Below, piece after piece: positions 49,055-58,248 of a stretch of DNA of 64,000 nt. Below the pieces are notes generated by a model that worked only from the letters and a program-made list of their open reading frames with translations, was not told the DNA's origin and searched no databases. The position numbers and the translations under genes are program-made. Origin of the DNA: JAGLOK01 sp963676355 (GTDB lineage Bacteria > Bacillota > Clostridia > Christensenellales > UMGS416); the NCBI GenBank assembly GCA_963676355.1, contig OY781093.1, forward strand, positions 3,410,001-3,474,000, in the 5' to 3' direction. Numbering within the stretch: the stretch's first letter is position 1; each line of letters begins with the position of its first letter.

Positions 49055-49082
49055 TTGAATTTTTCATTAAAGTTGCTATACT
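49055..49082 (+). promoter_or_regulatory. Probable promoter of proA
   Basis: -35 TTGAAT (49055-49060), 16-bp spacer, -10 TATACT (49077-49082), 25 nt before the ATG. Confidence 0.55.
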
Positions 49083-49106
49083 ATATGAAAAGAATGGAGT
49101 TTCGTT

Positions 49107-50390
49107 ATGTCCGAAATGATTGAAAAAGCAAAAAAAGCAAAACTTATGTCAAATATATTAGCAGCAACGGATGTTTCCGTGCGCAACACGGCGCTTAAAA
49201 AAATTGCCGATGCACTTGATGCAAAAAAGGCTGAAATATTTAGCGCAAATAAGCAGGATATCGAGCGTTCCGAAAAAGAAGGCATCGCCGCTCCGCTTAT
49301 AAAACGCTTAAAGTTTGATGACAAAAAGCTTAATTCAGTAATCGAAGGCATAAATGCACTTATTGCTCTCCCCGATCCGCTAAATGAAGTACAGGTGGAC
49401 AGACAGCTTGCAGAAGGGTTAGACCTTAAACGTGTTTCCTGCCCTATAGGTGTGCTGGGAATCATCTTTGAAAGCCGTCCTGATGCGCTGGTTCAGATAT
49501 CCACGCTTTGTTTAAAGTCCGGCAACTGCACATTGCTTAAAGGCGGAAGCGAAGCAAAGCTTACAAACAAAGTGCTCTTTGATACGATAAATGAAGCCTC
49601 TATTGATGAAGGTCTTCCCGATGGATGGCTCGCTCTCATGGAAACACGCGACGATGTTTCCGCAATGCTTGCTTTGGATGAATATATTGACCTCATAATT
49701 CCTCGCGGCTCAAATGAGTTTGTAAAATATATAATGAACCATTCGGATATCCCCGTGCTTGGACACGCCGACGGAATATGCCATGTATATGCCGACAGCT
49801 ATGAAGATATTAAGGCGGCTGTCTCTATATGCGTGGACAGCAAGGCGCAATATGTGGCGGTTTGCAACGCGGCAGAAACATTGCTTGTGGACGAAAGTAT
49901 CGCAAACGAGTTTCTTCCTGCCCTAAAATCAGGTATGGACACGGCCGGCGTCAAACTTTTCGGATGCGAAAAAACACAGAAGATAATTGATGTGAATCCA
50001 GCCGATGAGTCAAGCTGGGACATGGAATATCTTGATTATATGATGTCCGTTAAAGTCGTATCGTCCATTGATGAAGCAATCGCTCATATTAATCAACACG
50101 GTTCAGGTCACACGGATTGTATCATCACAACCGATGACTCAAAAGCCGATAAGTTTATAAAGCTTGTCGATAGTGCAAGCGTAATGGTAAATGCATCAAC
50201 GCGCTTTGCCGATGGATTCCGCTATGGCTTGGGTGCGGAGGTTGGAATATCGACAGGAAAGATACACGCCCGTGGGCCAATGGGCATGGAAGGGCTGTTA
50301 ATATATAAATACATTGTCCGTGGGCAAAACCACATCGTAGCTGATTTTGCAAGCGGCAAGAAAAAATACACACACAAAGATAGAAAATAA
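49107..50390 (+). CDS. proA: Gamma-glutamyl phosphate reductase
   Basis: The 427-residue aldehyde dehydrogenase-fold enzyme makes glutamate-5-semialdehyde in proline synthesis. Motifs: LKRVSCPIGVLGIIFESRPD (about residues 110-130), LKGGSEA, and the catalytic Cys in AQYVAVCNAAETLLV (near residue 255). The C-terminal GPMGMEGLLIYKYIVRG is typical of ProA. The partner kinase gene proB, normally adjacent, is not in this window. SD GGAG. A DUF4180 gene follows after 3 nt. Confidence 0.95.
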   Translation: MSEMIEKAKKAKLMSNILAATDVSVRNTALKKIADALDAKKAEIFSANKQDIERSEKEGIAAPLIKRLKFDDKKLNSVIEGINALIALPDPLNEVQVDRQLAEGLDLKRVSCPIGVLGIIFESRPDALVQISTLCLKSGNCTLLKGGSEAKLTNKVLFDTINEASIDEGLPDGWLALMETRDDVSAMLALDEYIDLIIPRGSNEFVKYIMNHSDIPVLGHADGICHVYADSYEDIKAAVSICVDSKAQYVAVCNAAETLLVDESIANEFLPALKSGMDTAGVKLFGCEKTQKIIDVNPADESSWDMEYLDYMMSVKVVSSIDEAIAHINQHGSGHTDCIITTDDSKADKFIKLVDSASVMVNASTRFADGFRYGLGAEVGISTGKIHARGPMGMEGLLIYKYIVRGQNHIVADFASGKKKYTHKDRK

Positions 50391-50393
50391 AAA

Positions 50394-50750
50394 ATGATAA
50401 TTAAAAAGAATAGCGATATTAATATAGCAATAATCGAGCAGAACGAAAAAATCGATTCAATCCGTGATATTTCCGATTTGATGGCAAACGCATACTATAA
50501 TGAGTGTGTCGGACTTATCGTAAAAAAAGAATTTTTGCCGGAATCTTTCTTTGACCTTAAGACTAAAATCGCAGGAGAAATACTGCAGAAGTTTTCAAAC
50601 TATAATATGAAAATGTCCATCATAGGCGACTTCAGCGTGTATGACAGCAAAAGCCTGCGCGACTTTATTTATGAATGCAATAATGGTAGTCTCATTTTCT
50701 TTAAAGATACCGAACAAGAAGGCATGGAAGCTATAGCCGCCGCGATTTAA
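50394..50750 (+). CDS. DUF4180 domain protein
   Basis: The 118-residue protein fits DUF4180 over its full length; the recognisable parts are ISDLMANAYYNECVGLIV, FFDLKTKIAGEILQKFSNY and KSLRDFIYECN. No signal peptide or membrane segment; probably a cytosolic alpha/beta fold. Function unknown. It starts 3 nt after the proA stop with no clear SD, so translation is probably coupled to proA. A terminator follows. Confidence 0.85.
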   Translation: MIIKKNSDINIAIIEQNEKIDSIRDISDLMANAYYNECVGLIVKKEFLPESFFDLKTKIAGEILQKFSNYNMKMSIIGDFSVYDSKSLRDFIYECNNGSLIFFKDTEQEGMEAIAAAI

Positions 50751-50757
50751 CGCCAAT

Positions 50758-50786
50758 AAAAGAGAGTGTTCTTCCACACTCTCTTT
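50758..50786 (+). terminator. Intrinsic terminator of the proA operon
   Basis: An 11-bp stem (AAAGAGAGTGT / ACACTCTCTTT) with a 6-nt loop and trailing T-run. Confidence 0.9.
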
Positions 50787-50807
50787 TTCTGTACCTTTTG
50801 ATGTATC

Positions 50808-51470
50808 CTACACTTTATCAGATAAAATATTCCTTATATAAGCATTGCTTTCTTCTATAAATTTCAGTTTCGCATCAAGTTGAATAAGCTTATTTTTTGA
50901 ACAGTCATTAAAATCCTTGTTTTTATATTGTTTATTAATCATTTGATCTTTTAGCTGAACAATATCTTCTTCATATATCATATCAGGAATATCTTCGAGG
51001 CTTCCATTTCCAAAATCGCTCCAAATTGTGTGATCTTCGTTTTCTTTATATAAAAAATAGTCTAGCAGAATGCATTCCTGTCTCCATCTTTTTTCGTCGC
51101 AAGCACGAAATTCGCCATAATTTTCTATACAATAAAATCTAAATGGGCTCCAAAACTCAATATTCCAAAGCATATCAGTAAGAACATGGATGGCATATCC
51201 TAAATAAAAGTCTATATTAGATGACTTGCTGTTCCCCTCCAAAAAACAAATGATATTTTTCTGCCATTCATCATTTTTAGTGACTTGTCCCCATTTCTCA
51301 TCACCAGCACATAAATGAGTTTTCTTTTTAACTTCGCTATTATATTGTTTTCTCATGTGAACCGAATCGGGCGCAAGCGCTCCAAGCATAAAGCTTCCTC
51401 TATCTTTCACCTTTTCACTTTTTTCAAAAACTTTTTTAGCTATCAACAAATGTGTCATGGGGTAAGGCAT
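50808..51470 (-). CDS. Zinc-dependent phospholipase C-like (zn_dep_PLPC) family protein
   Basis: 220 residues from the ATG at 51470 with GGAG upstream; the upstream in-frame ATG lacks a site. His and Asp motifs fit the zn_dep_PLPC family: PMTHLLIAKKVF, LGALAPDSVHMR and YLGYAIHVLTDMLWN. There is no signal peptide, so it is more likely a cytosolic relative than a secreted toxin-type phospholipase. Substrate unknown. The gene is monocistronic, between two terminators. Confidence 0.8.
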   Translation of the reverse strand: MPYPMTHLLIAKKVFEKSEKVKDRGSFMLGALAPDSVHMRKQYNSEVKKKTHLCAGDEKWGQVTKNDEWQKNIICFLEGNSKSSNIDFYLGYAIHVLTDMLWNIEFWSPFRFYCIENYGEFRACDEKRWRQECILLDYFLYKENEDHTIWSDFGNGSLEDIPDMIYEEDIVQLKDQMINKQYKNKDFNDCSKNKLIQLDAKLKFIEESNAYIRNILSDKV

Positions 51471-51508
51471 AATATCTCCGATTTTTTGTTTTATTATACC
51501 ATAATATA

Positions 51509-51537
51509 GAAAAAGAGTTGTCAATTAGACAACTCTT
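51509..51537 (-). terminator. Terminator of the serpin gene
   Basis: A perfect 10-bp stem (AAGAGTTGTC / GACAACTCTT) with a 5-nt loop, followed by T-rich sequence in the minus direction. Confidence 0.85.
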
Positions 51538-51553
51538 AGTTATTGAAGATGTA

Positions 51554-52837
51554 TTATCCCAAATCCATAACTTTGCCTGTAAACAACACTAAGTCATTTT
51601 CAGTATCCATTATAAAAATCAAGAACGGTTTATCAGCAACAAATTCGAATCTATCCATCATTATTCCAGCTGCCTTCATTACTACTGCCGTAACAGCCGC
51701 AGCCTCTGTTCCTTCCTCATCCACTTTTATTTTCGCCTTGTGCAGCACCTCGTCTATTGCAAGCGGAGTATCCGACATCAGGCTAAATTCCGCGCTGTCC
51801 GTGAAAGCTTTTTGTAATCCAAGGGATTTAAGCACGTCGCCCATCTCTATCTTTTCTTCCATTTCAAAAACGGGAATCTGCAAAAGCGAATCTTCTTGCT
51901 CTTCAAATGTCGAAAGAATGTCACTCAATGACTCTTCGGTAAGACCGCCGACAAACGCGTCCATATCGTCAGGAAGAACGGCTACCATCGCAAAGCGCTC
52001 GTCATCTCCGTAAGGCAGGAATACCGAAGTATAGTCCTCCCCCTGGTGGCCGATGACAGTATCTCCCGATGAAGACATCATTTTCATATCAGAAGTCTTA
52101 GTTGCTCCGTTAAATTGTGCATCATGTGTTCGCTCCGGATCAAACGGCGCTGTCCACTGTCCTTTAAAATATATTGCATTCATGAGAACCATTCTAGCTC
52201 TCGCCAAAGAATCATCGCCTTCTTCAAACAGCTCTTTAATCATTCCATTTGTCGATTCATCTATCCATGAGTTAAGCTCAGTCGCTGCACCTGCCGCCTG
52301 TAGGTCGAGGTTTTTAACCAGCGAATCAAATACATCCTGCATCGTGTTAATATAGCTTTGCTTTGCTATTATCTCATTATCAATCCATAAAGAATTTGCA
52401 GAAGTGAATGTAGTGTCCCCTGACTCTTTATAAGACTCCAGAAGATATTTCTGATACGCCGCGACTTCCTCCACACTCATGTCGCCATAGCCAAGCACAT
52501 CCGCTATCTCTTTTTGCGTATCACCCTCTGCTCCAAAATAAGCCATAGTAAGCGCTGAGTTTATAGACATTGACGAGTAAAACAAATTACTATTTCCTGT
52601 TTCGCTTAACTTTTTAAGCAAATCAAGATTAAATCCAAGCTGAATGTCACTCGCGTTTTCGGGGTTGGATGGCACTGCATCAGCCAATGATAGCATTACT
52701 TCATCAATTGTTTCAGGTCCCTCCGTTTGAGTGTTTTGAGGCTCTTGTTCATCGTTTTGTACTGCAGGTTGTGCGCAGCCTGCAAAAAGCATAACAGCCG
52801 CTAGTGCCGCAATAATCATTTTCATATATTTTTTCAT
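51554..52837 (-). CDS. Serpin-family serine protease inhibitor, predicted lipoprotein
   Basis: The 427-residue protein starts with a lipoprotein signal (MKKYMKMIIAALAAVMLFAGC, lipobox FAGC, Cys at about 21) and a short acidic spacer. The serpin fold covers about residues 60-427: NLFYSSMSINSALTMAYFGA, NAIYFKGQWTAPFDPERT, and the C-terminal FVADKPFLIFIMD. The reactive-loop hinge reads EEGTEAAAVTAVVM, with small residues as required for an inhibitory, loop-inserting serpin. Counting from the hinge puts P1 at Ala; counting back from KPF suggests Met. Either would favour elastase-like proteases. Gut bacterial serpins can inhibit host or bacterial elastases. SD AAAGGAG. Confidence 0.94.
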   Translation of the reverse strand: MKKYMKMIIAALAAVMLFAGCAQPAVQNDEQEPQNTQTEGPETIDEVMLSLADAVPSNPENASDIQLGFNLDLLKKLSETGNSNLFYSSMSINSALTMAYFGAEGDTQKEIADVLGYGDMSVEEVAAYQKYLLESYKESGDTTFTSANSLWIDNEIIAKQSYINTMQDVFDSLVKNLDLQAAGAATELNSWIDESTNGMIKELFEEGDDSLARARMVLMNAIYFKGQWTAPFDPERTHDAQFNGATKTSDMKMMSSSGDTVIGHQGEDYTSVFLPYGDDERFAMVAVLPDDMDAFVGGLTEESLSDILSTFEEQEDSLLQIPVFEMEEKIEMGDVLKSLGLQKAFTDSAEFSLMSDTPLAIDEVLHKAKIKVDEEGTEAAAVTAVVMKAAGIMMDRFEFVADKPFLIFIMDTENDLVLFTGKVMDLG

Positions 52838-52903
52838 TATTATCTCCTTTTATGTGTTACAAATGTTTTGACGCAACAAAATAAAAAAAGTTCCATTAAA
52901 TTG

Positions 52904-52928
52904 AAAAAAACCGCTAAATGCGGCTTTT
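52904..52928 (-). terminator. Terminator of the HPP-family gene
   Basis: Short stem GCCGC / GCGG(T) with a 5-nt loop and a seven-T run in the minus direction. Confidence 0.7.
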
Positions 52929-52931
52929 TTA

Positions 52932-53441
52932 TTACTCAAATAAGTTTATCATCCATCGCCTTAGCAGATACTTAACTGCAACTAATATCAATACCGCCGA
53001 AAAAATCAGCAACAGGCCTAGCGGATCAAACCCATCCAAAGCGATTCCCAGCGCAACACCTGCGGCAGGCGGATGCTCTGTATTTGTCATAGTCATCAAA
53101 AATATTGATAACGCTACTGTGACTGCTCCAAACAAACTTATTAGCCAGCTTATATCATGAAAAGGAATCACAGATTCAAGACAGTACATTCCTACACCCA
53201 CTGCAATTCCAATAATGTATCCACCAATAAGTCTTCGTGGATTGCTGGTTTTTTGGTGAGGCATTGCAAACACGATAAAACATGTAGCCCCGAATGCTGC
53301 GATTACCGCCGCATTGAAAAATGCGTTTAATGCTATAAGAATCGCCGATATTGCTACAGCTGCCATAAGGCACTGTACGATATATTTTTTCTTATTGCGC
53401 TTGAATTTTTTATCTATAAGATAAAAGTTTTTGTTTTTCAT
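52932..53441 (-). CDS. HPP-family integral membrane protein
   Basis: The 169-residue protein has four hydrophobic segments and the family signature NTEHPPAAGVALGIALDG; FGATCFIVFAMP and NPRRLIGGYIIG are also typical. Plant and cyanobacterial HPP proteins have been linked to nitrite transport; the role in Clostridia is unknown. Lysine-rich N-terminus before the first helix. SD GGGATGAG is weak to moderate. Confidence 0.85.
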   Translation of the reverse strand: MKNKNFYLIDKKFKRNKKKYIVQCLMAAVAISAILIALNAFFNAAVIAAFGATCFIVFAMPHQKTSNPRRLIGGYIIGIAVGVGMYCLESVIPFHDISWLISLFGAVTVALSIFLMTMTNTEHPPAAGVALGIALDGFDPLGLLLIFSAVLILVAVKYLLRRWMINLFE

Positions 53442-53473
53442 ATGTTTAACTCATCCCAACATCATAATTATTG

Positions 53474-54244
53474 CTACCATAGAATCATTTCGTCATATTC
53501 AGCTTTTCTTCCTTTATTAACTATCCCGATACCAATAAACATTCCTAGCATACCAATAGACATTACCGTAAGAGTTGAAGCAAGAGAACCTATCATAGCG
53601 AAGATTATACAAGAAAAAAGTATTACACCAAACAAAGTAAATATTCTGTATCCTAATGTGATATTTTTTCTCATATAATTTTTTATAGCATTTAATTTTT
53701 TTATAGCATTCACTTTGCTTTGATGATTTTTATCCGCAATTGTTTTTTTGTACTGTGTTGATTTTTGAGCATCATATAAATAATCAACAAAAGCAAAACA
53801 TATAGACTCACCGTCACGATTATCTTCGATAACGGTAACGCTGTCAAAATCACTAAGTGGCGTTTTTCTCAGTTTTTCTAAAGGAACTGTGTAGTTTATT
53901 ATAGCATTCCACTTCAAAAACTCTTCTTCACAAGCCTGTTTAACCCTCTGTGTAATTTTATCTTTTACTATAAAGCTCAAAATCTCAACATCTTTTAAGA
54001 GTATGGCTTTCATAAATAACAAGTCATCATTATCAGGGTTAAATATAAGGGCATGTGTTACTGCATCTAACCTTAACACATCACTTTCCGAAGAAAATTT
54101 CTCAATTGCATTTCCATAATATTCTCTGGCGCTTTTATCCTCTCTTACAACCTGACTGCCACAAAATTCACAATAAGCTGTTTTTGAATCATTAATGTTT
54201 ATGTTTGCACCGCAATTTTTACATTTATAGTCTATATATCCCAT
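53474..54244 (-). CDS. Zinc-ribbon membrane protein of unknown function
   Basis: The 256-residue protein has an N-terminal zinc ribbon with two CxxC pairs (YKCKNCGA, YCEFCGS, residues 7-28). A helical soluble region (about 35-195) follows, then two closely spaced hydrophobic segments (about 200-245) with a short C-terminal tail. The ribbon plus soluble helical layout resembles many Firmicutes stress or envelope proteins with a cytosolic ribbon, but I do not recognise the family. SD AAAGAGGTAA. It lies 32 bp upstream of the HPP gene with a gap and may share a transcript. Confidence 0.7.
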   Translation of the reverse strand: MGYIDYKCKNCGANININDSKTAYCEFCGSQVVREDKSAREYYGNAIEKFSSESDVLRLDAVTHALIFNPDNDDLLFMKAILLKDVEILSFIVKDKITQRVKQACEEEFLKWNAIINYTVPLEKLRKTPLSDFDSVTVIEDNRDGESICFAFVDYLYDAQKSTQYKKTIADKNHQSKVNAIKKLNAIKNYMRKNITLGYRIFTLFGVILFSCIIFAMIGSLASTLTVMSIGMLGMFIGIGIVNKGRKAEYDEMILW

Positions 54245-54276
54245 ACGCTAAATTACCTCTTTCAATTCTAATTATA

Positions 54277-54321
54277 TACAAAAAAGAAGCAAATTCTACA
54301 CAAAATAGAAATTGCTTCTTT
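54277..54321 (-). terminator. Terminator of the glnS-gltX operon
   Basis: A 16-bp stem with one mismatch (AAAGAAGCAA.TTCTA arms at 54283-54298 and 54306-54321), 7-nt loop, and a T-run in the minus direction. Confidence 0.9.
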
Positions 54322-54336
54322 GCTATCAGATAAATA

Positions 54337-55782
54337 TCACAGCATTGAAATCGATTTTTTAAGTCTGTTTAGCGTTTCCTCTTTGCCTATAAGATAGGCT
54401 ATCTCGTACGCTCCGCCGGGAGTCGACATCTTGCCCGACACTGCCACGCGCAAAGGCCACAGCACATATCCGTTTTTAACCTCTTTCTGGGCTACATATC
54501 CCATGACAGCCTCGCGGATGCCTTCAACTGTCCAGTCATCTAATGCAGAAAGCACTTCTATCATGTCTTGAAGCACAGGCTTTGCAGTCTCCGCATTGGT
54601 TTTCATGCGCTTGTGGAAATATAATTCCGTAGAATAATCCGGCATCTCTGAAATAAAATCAATTTTTTCTTTTATATCAGGAAGCACCTCGCAGCGGCTC
54701 TGCAAAAGCTCCGCAAGATACAGCGTGTTAAATTTATCGGTATCCAGCACTTCCTTCATAAGCGGCAATATCTTGGCATGGAATTCTTCCACGCTAAGAT
54801 TTTTTATATATTCCGAGTTCATCCATGTAAGCTTCTGCTTGTCAAATATCGCAGGGCTTTTGGATAATCCTTTTATGTGGAATGCTTCTTTTAGCTCTTC
54901 TATTGTAAATATTTCTTTATCATCTCCGGGAGACCATCCAAGAAGCGCAATATAATTTACAATTGCTTCCGCCAAATATCCCTCTTCAAGCAAATCTTCA
55001 AACGTCGCATCTCCATGCCGCTTTGAAAGTTTTCGCGTTGAATCTGCCATAACAGGCGACAGGTGAATATATTTCGGCGCTTCCCATCCAAACGCCTCAT
55101 AAAGCAATGTGTATTTCGGCGTAGAAGACAAAAACTCGCTTCCGCGAACAACATGAGTAATCTCCATCAAATGGTCATCAATTACGTTTGCAAAGTTGTA
55201 TGTTGGAAAGCCATCAGATTTTATGAGTATGATATCATCCAAGTCAGCGGTATCCACATCTATATGACCGAAAATTACGTCATCAAACCCAGCATTGCCT
55301 TCCTCAGGTATATTAAGCCTTATAACATAGTCCTCGCCGTTTTTTACTTTTTCTTCAGCTTCTTCTTTTGATAAATTAAGGCAGTGCTTGTCATATTTAA
55401 ACACTTCTCCTTTTGCCTCGGCATCGCTCCTTAACCCACTCAAGCGTTCTGCTGAACAAAAGCAGTAATATGCTTTACCCATTTCTACAAGTTTTTTTGC
55501 ATATGGCAAATACAAATCAAGTCTCTTGCTTTGTATATAAGGGCCAAAGTCACCACCCACATCAGGACCTTCATCCCAAGTGATTCCTGCCAGCTTAAGC
55601 GCGTCCATCAGCTTTTGTGTAGCGTCTTTCACTTCACGCTTTTGGTCGGTATCCTCTATTCTTAAAAGAAAATCTCCTCCATCTTTCTTGGCTATAAGAT
55701 ATGCATATAAAGCTGTTCTGATGCCGCCTACATGCATATATCCTGTGGGACTTGGCGCAAATCTTGTTCTTACTTTACTCAT
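54337..55782 (-). CDS. gltX: Glutamyl-tRNA synthetase
   Basis: The 481-residue class I synthetase has the HIGH-type motif FAPSPTGYMHVGGIRTALY near residue 10 and the KMSKS-type motif RKLSKRHGD (near residue 247). The discriminating Arg and C-terminal helical domain are of the bacterial GluRS type. It charges tRNA-Glu. The ATG follows the glnS stop codon with no gap. Because glnS is present, it probably does not need to mischarge tRNA-Gln; that is inference, since gatCAB could still exist elsewhere. Confidence 0.94.
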   Translation of the reverse strand: MSKVRTRFAPSPTGYMHVGGIRTALYAYLIAKKDGGDFLLRIEDTDQKREVKDATQKLMDALKLAGITWDEGPDVGGDFGPYIQSKRLDLYLPYAKKLVEMGKAYYCFCSAERLSGLRSDAEAKGEVFKYDKHCLNLSKEEAEEKVKNGEDYVIRLNIPEEGNAGFDDVIFGHIDVDTADLDDIILIKSDGFPTYNFANVIDDHLMEITHVVRGSEFLSSTPKYTLLYEAFGWEAPKYIHLSPVMADSTRKLSKRHGDATFEDLLEEGYLAEAIVNYIALLGWSPGDDKEIFTIEELKEAFHIKGLSKSPAIFDKQKLTWMNSEYIKNLSVEEFHAKILPLMKEVLDTDKFNTLYLAELLQSRCEVLPDIKEKIDFISEMPDYSTELYFHKRMKTNAETAKPVLQDMIEVLSALDDWTVEGIREAVMGYVAQKEVKNGYVLWPLRVAVSGKMSTPGGAYEIAYLIGKEETLNRLKKSISML

Positions 55783-57468
55783 TTATTTTTTCTCCAATGT
55801 TCTTGAAAACGAATCGCGCAATGCGACCACACGGTTAAATACTATTTTCTCGCTGTTGGAATCCTTATCCACACAGAAATATCCCTGGCGCATAAACTGG
55901 AATGTTTCGCCTTCTTTTGCTCCACTAAGAGATTTTTCTGCAACAGCATTTTCCATTAGTGTGAGTGATTCAGGGTTCAATTTTTCAAGAAAACTTTCGC
56001 CTTCGGCATCATCTAAAATCAGATTTTCAAACATGCGGACTTCAGCTTTCACATGGTCTTTTGCATCCACCCAGTGAATTGTGCCCTTTATCTTGCGTCC
56101 AGATGTAGCTCCTCCGGTGTAGCTTTCAGGATCGTATGTGCAATGGATTTCAACTACATTGCCATCAGCATCTTTTATAGTCTCTTCATGTTTTATAATA
56201 TAACCATCTTTAAGGCGCACTTCGCCTTCAGGTTTTAATCTGTGATACTTTCTGTTTGCATTTTCCATGTAATCCATGCGTTCAATAAATATCTCACGAG
56301 AAATCGGCATTTTGCGTGTGCCTTTTTCTTCAAACATGGGGTGGTTCACGGAGTCGCGCATTTCTGTTTTATCCTCAGGATAATTTGTCAGCACCACTTT
56401 TACAGGGTCAATTACCACCATCCTGCGATTGGCATTGATGTTTAAATCCTCTCGCACACAATGTTCAAGCAGTTTATAGTCCACCACGGAGTCTGCCTTT
56501 GCAACTCCTGCCCGACCAATAAAGTCGCGTATTGCAGCAGGCGGGAATCCTCTTCTGCGCATGCCTGATATAGTCGGCATCCTCGGATCATCCCATCCAA
56601 TAACATGCCCTTCTTCCACCAACTGGCGAAGATAGCGCTTGGACATTATTGTGCCTGTTATATTAAGTCGTGCAAATTCTATTTGGCGCGGCTTATGCTC
56701 AAAGCCAATCTTTTCAATCACCCAGTCATAAAGCGGCCTGTGTGCTTCATATTCAAGAGAGCAAAGAGAGTGCGTTACCCCCTCTATGGCATCCTGAATC
56801 GGATGCGCAAAATCATACATTGGATAGATGCACCACTTGTCACCTGCACGCCAGTGCTCTGCATGTTTTATCCTATATATCACCGGATCACGCATATTGA
56901 TGTTGGGACTTTGCATATCAATTTTTGCTCGCAGAGTAAGAGTTCCATCTTCAAACTCGCCTGCTCTCATTCGTTCAAACAAATCGAGTGATTCCTCAAT
57001 CGGCCTATCTCTGTAAGGAGAATTCTTTCCGGGTTTTGTAAGCGTTCCTCTATATTCCCTCGTCTCCTCTGGTGAAAGTTCATCCACAAATGCCAAGCCG
57101 TCTTTTATAAGCTTTTGCGCATACTCATATGTTTGCTCAAAATAATCAGATCCATAATAAATGCCACCTGTTATCTCAAAGCCCATCCAATTGATATCAT
57201 AAACCTGAGACTTTGCAAACTCTTCGTCTTCTTTGTCAGGGTTTGTGTCATCATAGCGAAGATTGCATAGCCCTTCATATTTTTCAGCAGCAGAAAAGTC
57301 AATCCAGATTGCTTTAAGGTGACCTAGGTGAAGGTATCCGTTTGGTTCAGGGGGAAATCTTGTTATTATCGGCCCTGACACCTTGCCTTCTTCAATATCC
57401 TCATTAATAAAACTTTCAATAAAGTTTGAAGCCTCACGAACTTCAGCTTTCTTAGGCTCATATGCCAT
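55783..57468 (-). CDS. glnS: Glutaminyl-tRNA synthetase
   Basis: 561 residues from the ATG at 57468; an ATG 9 nt upstream sits too close to the SD (AAAGG). The signature is PPEPNGYLHLGHLKAIWIDF, then NLRYDDTNPDKE; the KMSKS equivalent is GTIMSKRYL. The C-terminal beta-barrel anticodon domains contain VHCTYDPES-type sequence. It charges tRNA-Gln directly. Many Firmicutes lack it and use GluRS plus GatCAB, so its presence is a lineage marker. First gene of a two-gene operon with gltX. Confidence 0.95.
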   Translation of the reverse strand: MAYEPKKAEVREASNFIESFINEDIEEGKVSGPIITRFPPEPNGYLHLGHLKAIWIDFSAAEKYEGLCNLRYDDTNPDKEDEEFAKSQVYDINWMGFEITGGIYYGSDYFEQTYEYAQKLIKDGLAFVDELSPEETREYRGTLTKPGKNSPYRDRPIEESLDLFERMRAGEFEDGTLTLRAKIDMQSPNINMRDPVIYRIKHAEHWRAGDKWCIYPMYDFAHPIQDAIEGVTHSLCSLEYEAHRPLYDWVIEKIGFEHKPRQIEFARLNITGTIMSKRYLRQLVEEGHVIGWDDPRMPTISGMRRRGFPPAAIRDFIGRAGVAKADSVVDYKLLEHCVREDLNINANRRMVVIDPVKVVLTNYPEDKTEMRDSVNHPMFEEKGTRKMPISREIFIERMDYMENANRKYHRLKPEGEVRLKDGYIIKHEETIKDADGNVVEIHCTYDPESYTGGATSGRKIKGTIHWVDAKDHVKAEVRMFENLILDDAEGESFLEKLNPESLTLMENAVAEKSLSGAKEGETFQFMRQGYFCVDKDSNSEKIVFNRVVALRDSFSRTLEKK

Positions 57469-57574
57469 AAATATCATACCTTTCCTTATGTGTCTCTGTT
57501 AAATATTCTAATCATTCTAACATACTGAGCAAACAGCTTCAAGAAACAAGTTTATGCTGTTGTATAATTGCTCT

Positions 57575-58246
57575 TTAACTTTCAATTTTTCTATATTTTT
57601 GCCAGCTCGCCATTATTGTATCCAAACAACCTTTCCTAAAAAACAATATCCCGGCTGCAATTATGAGATGGGAAGTTATTTGCTTTGCAATGCCTAATAT
57701 GTTTATCCCGAAAATGTGTACTGTACTTGAAATTATAAAAAGCAATGTCCCCATCAGTATCCCTTTGGACTGCCTTTTTTTAAAAGACATTATTTTTGAT
57801 TTTGCATTTATGAAAACAATAATAAACATTGAAAGAAAGCTATATCCCACAACAATCGAAAAGGCCTTAAATATTGTAGATAGCACTGCGCTTGATGCCA
57901 TAGCGACAAGCAAGATATATGAAAATACATTCTGATATCCACCGGATGCTTTAAGCACACCCCATGCAAAATAAAAAACACCGATAATGGAAGCATACCA
58001 ACCAACAAGATGCAATATATCACCAAAATAGGCATATAGTCCGTGTGCCAGCCCACCCACAAGAAAAGATATTCCTTCAAAAAGAAAAAATCTTCTCCAG
58101 CAAACAGAAACCCTTCCGTCCTCAATGTCCACCGTTCTGCTTTTTAAACTAAAATAGCAATAAAAACAAGCAATCGATGTGATAACATCACTTAATAAGA
58201 CATAAGGTTCCAGCACTAGTATTGATCCGATATTGAAGCTGTTCAT
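57575..58246 (-). CDS. Seven-helix membrane protein of unknown function
   Basis: The 223-residue protein has about seven hydrophobic segments and a short cytosolic tail (MASWQKYRKIES). Histidines occur in or near the helices (GGLAHGLYAYFG, STVHIFGIN, TSHLIIAAG), as in some haem- or metal-binding membrane proteins, but this is only suggestive. SD AAGGA. It starts 2 nt after the SagB-type gene, so they form one operon. Confidence 0.7.
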   Translation of the reverse strand: MNSFNIGSILVLEPYVLLSDVITSIACFYCYFSLKSRTVDIEDGRVSVCWRRFFLFEGISFLVGGLAHGLYAYFGDILHLVGWYASIIGVFYFAWGVLKASGGYQNVFSYILLVAMASSAVLSTIFKAFSIVVGYSFLSMFIIVFINAKSKIMSFKKRQSKGILMGTLLFIISSTVHIFGINILGIAKQITSHLIIAAGILFFRKGCLDTIMASWQKYRKIES

Positions 58247-58248
58247 AG

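Noticed and set aside
55865..55873. Isolated DnaA box TTATCCACA inside glnS
   Set aside because: A single 9-mer is expected by chance at this window size and it lies in coding sequence.
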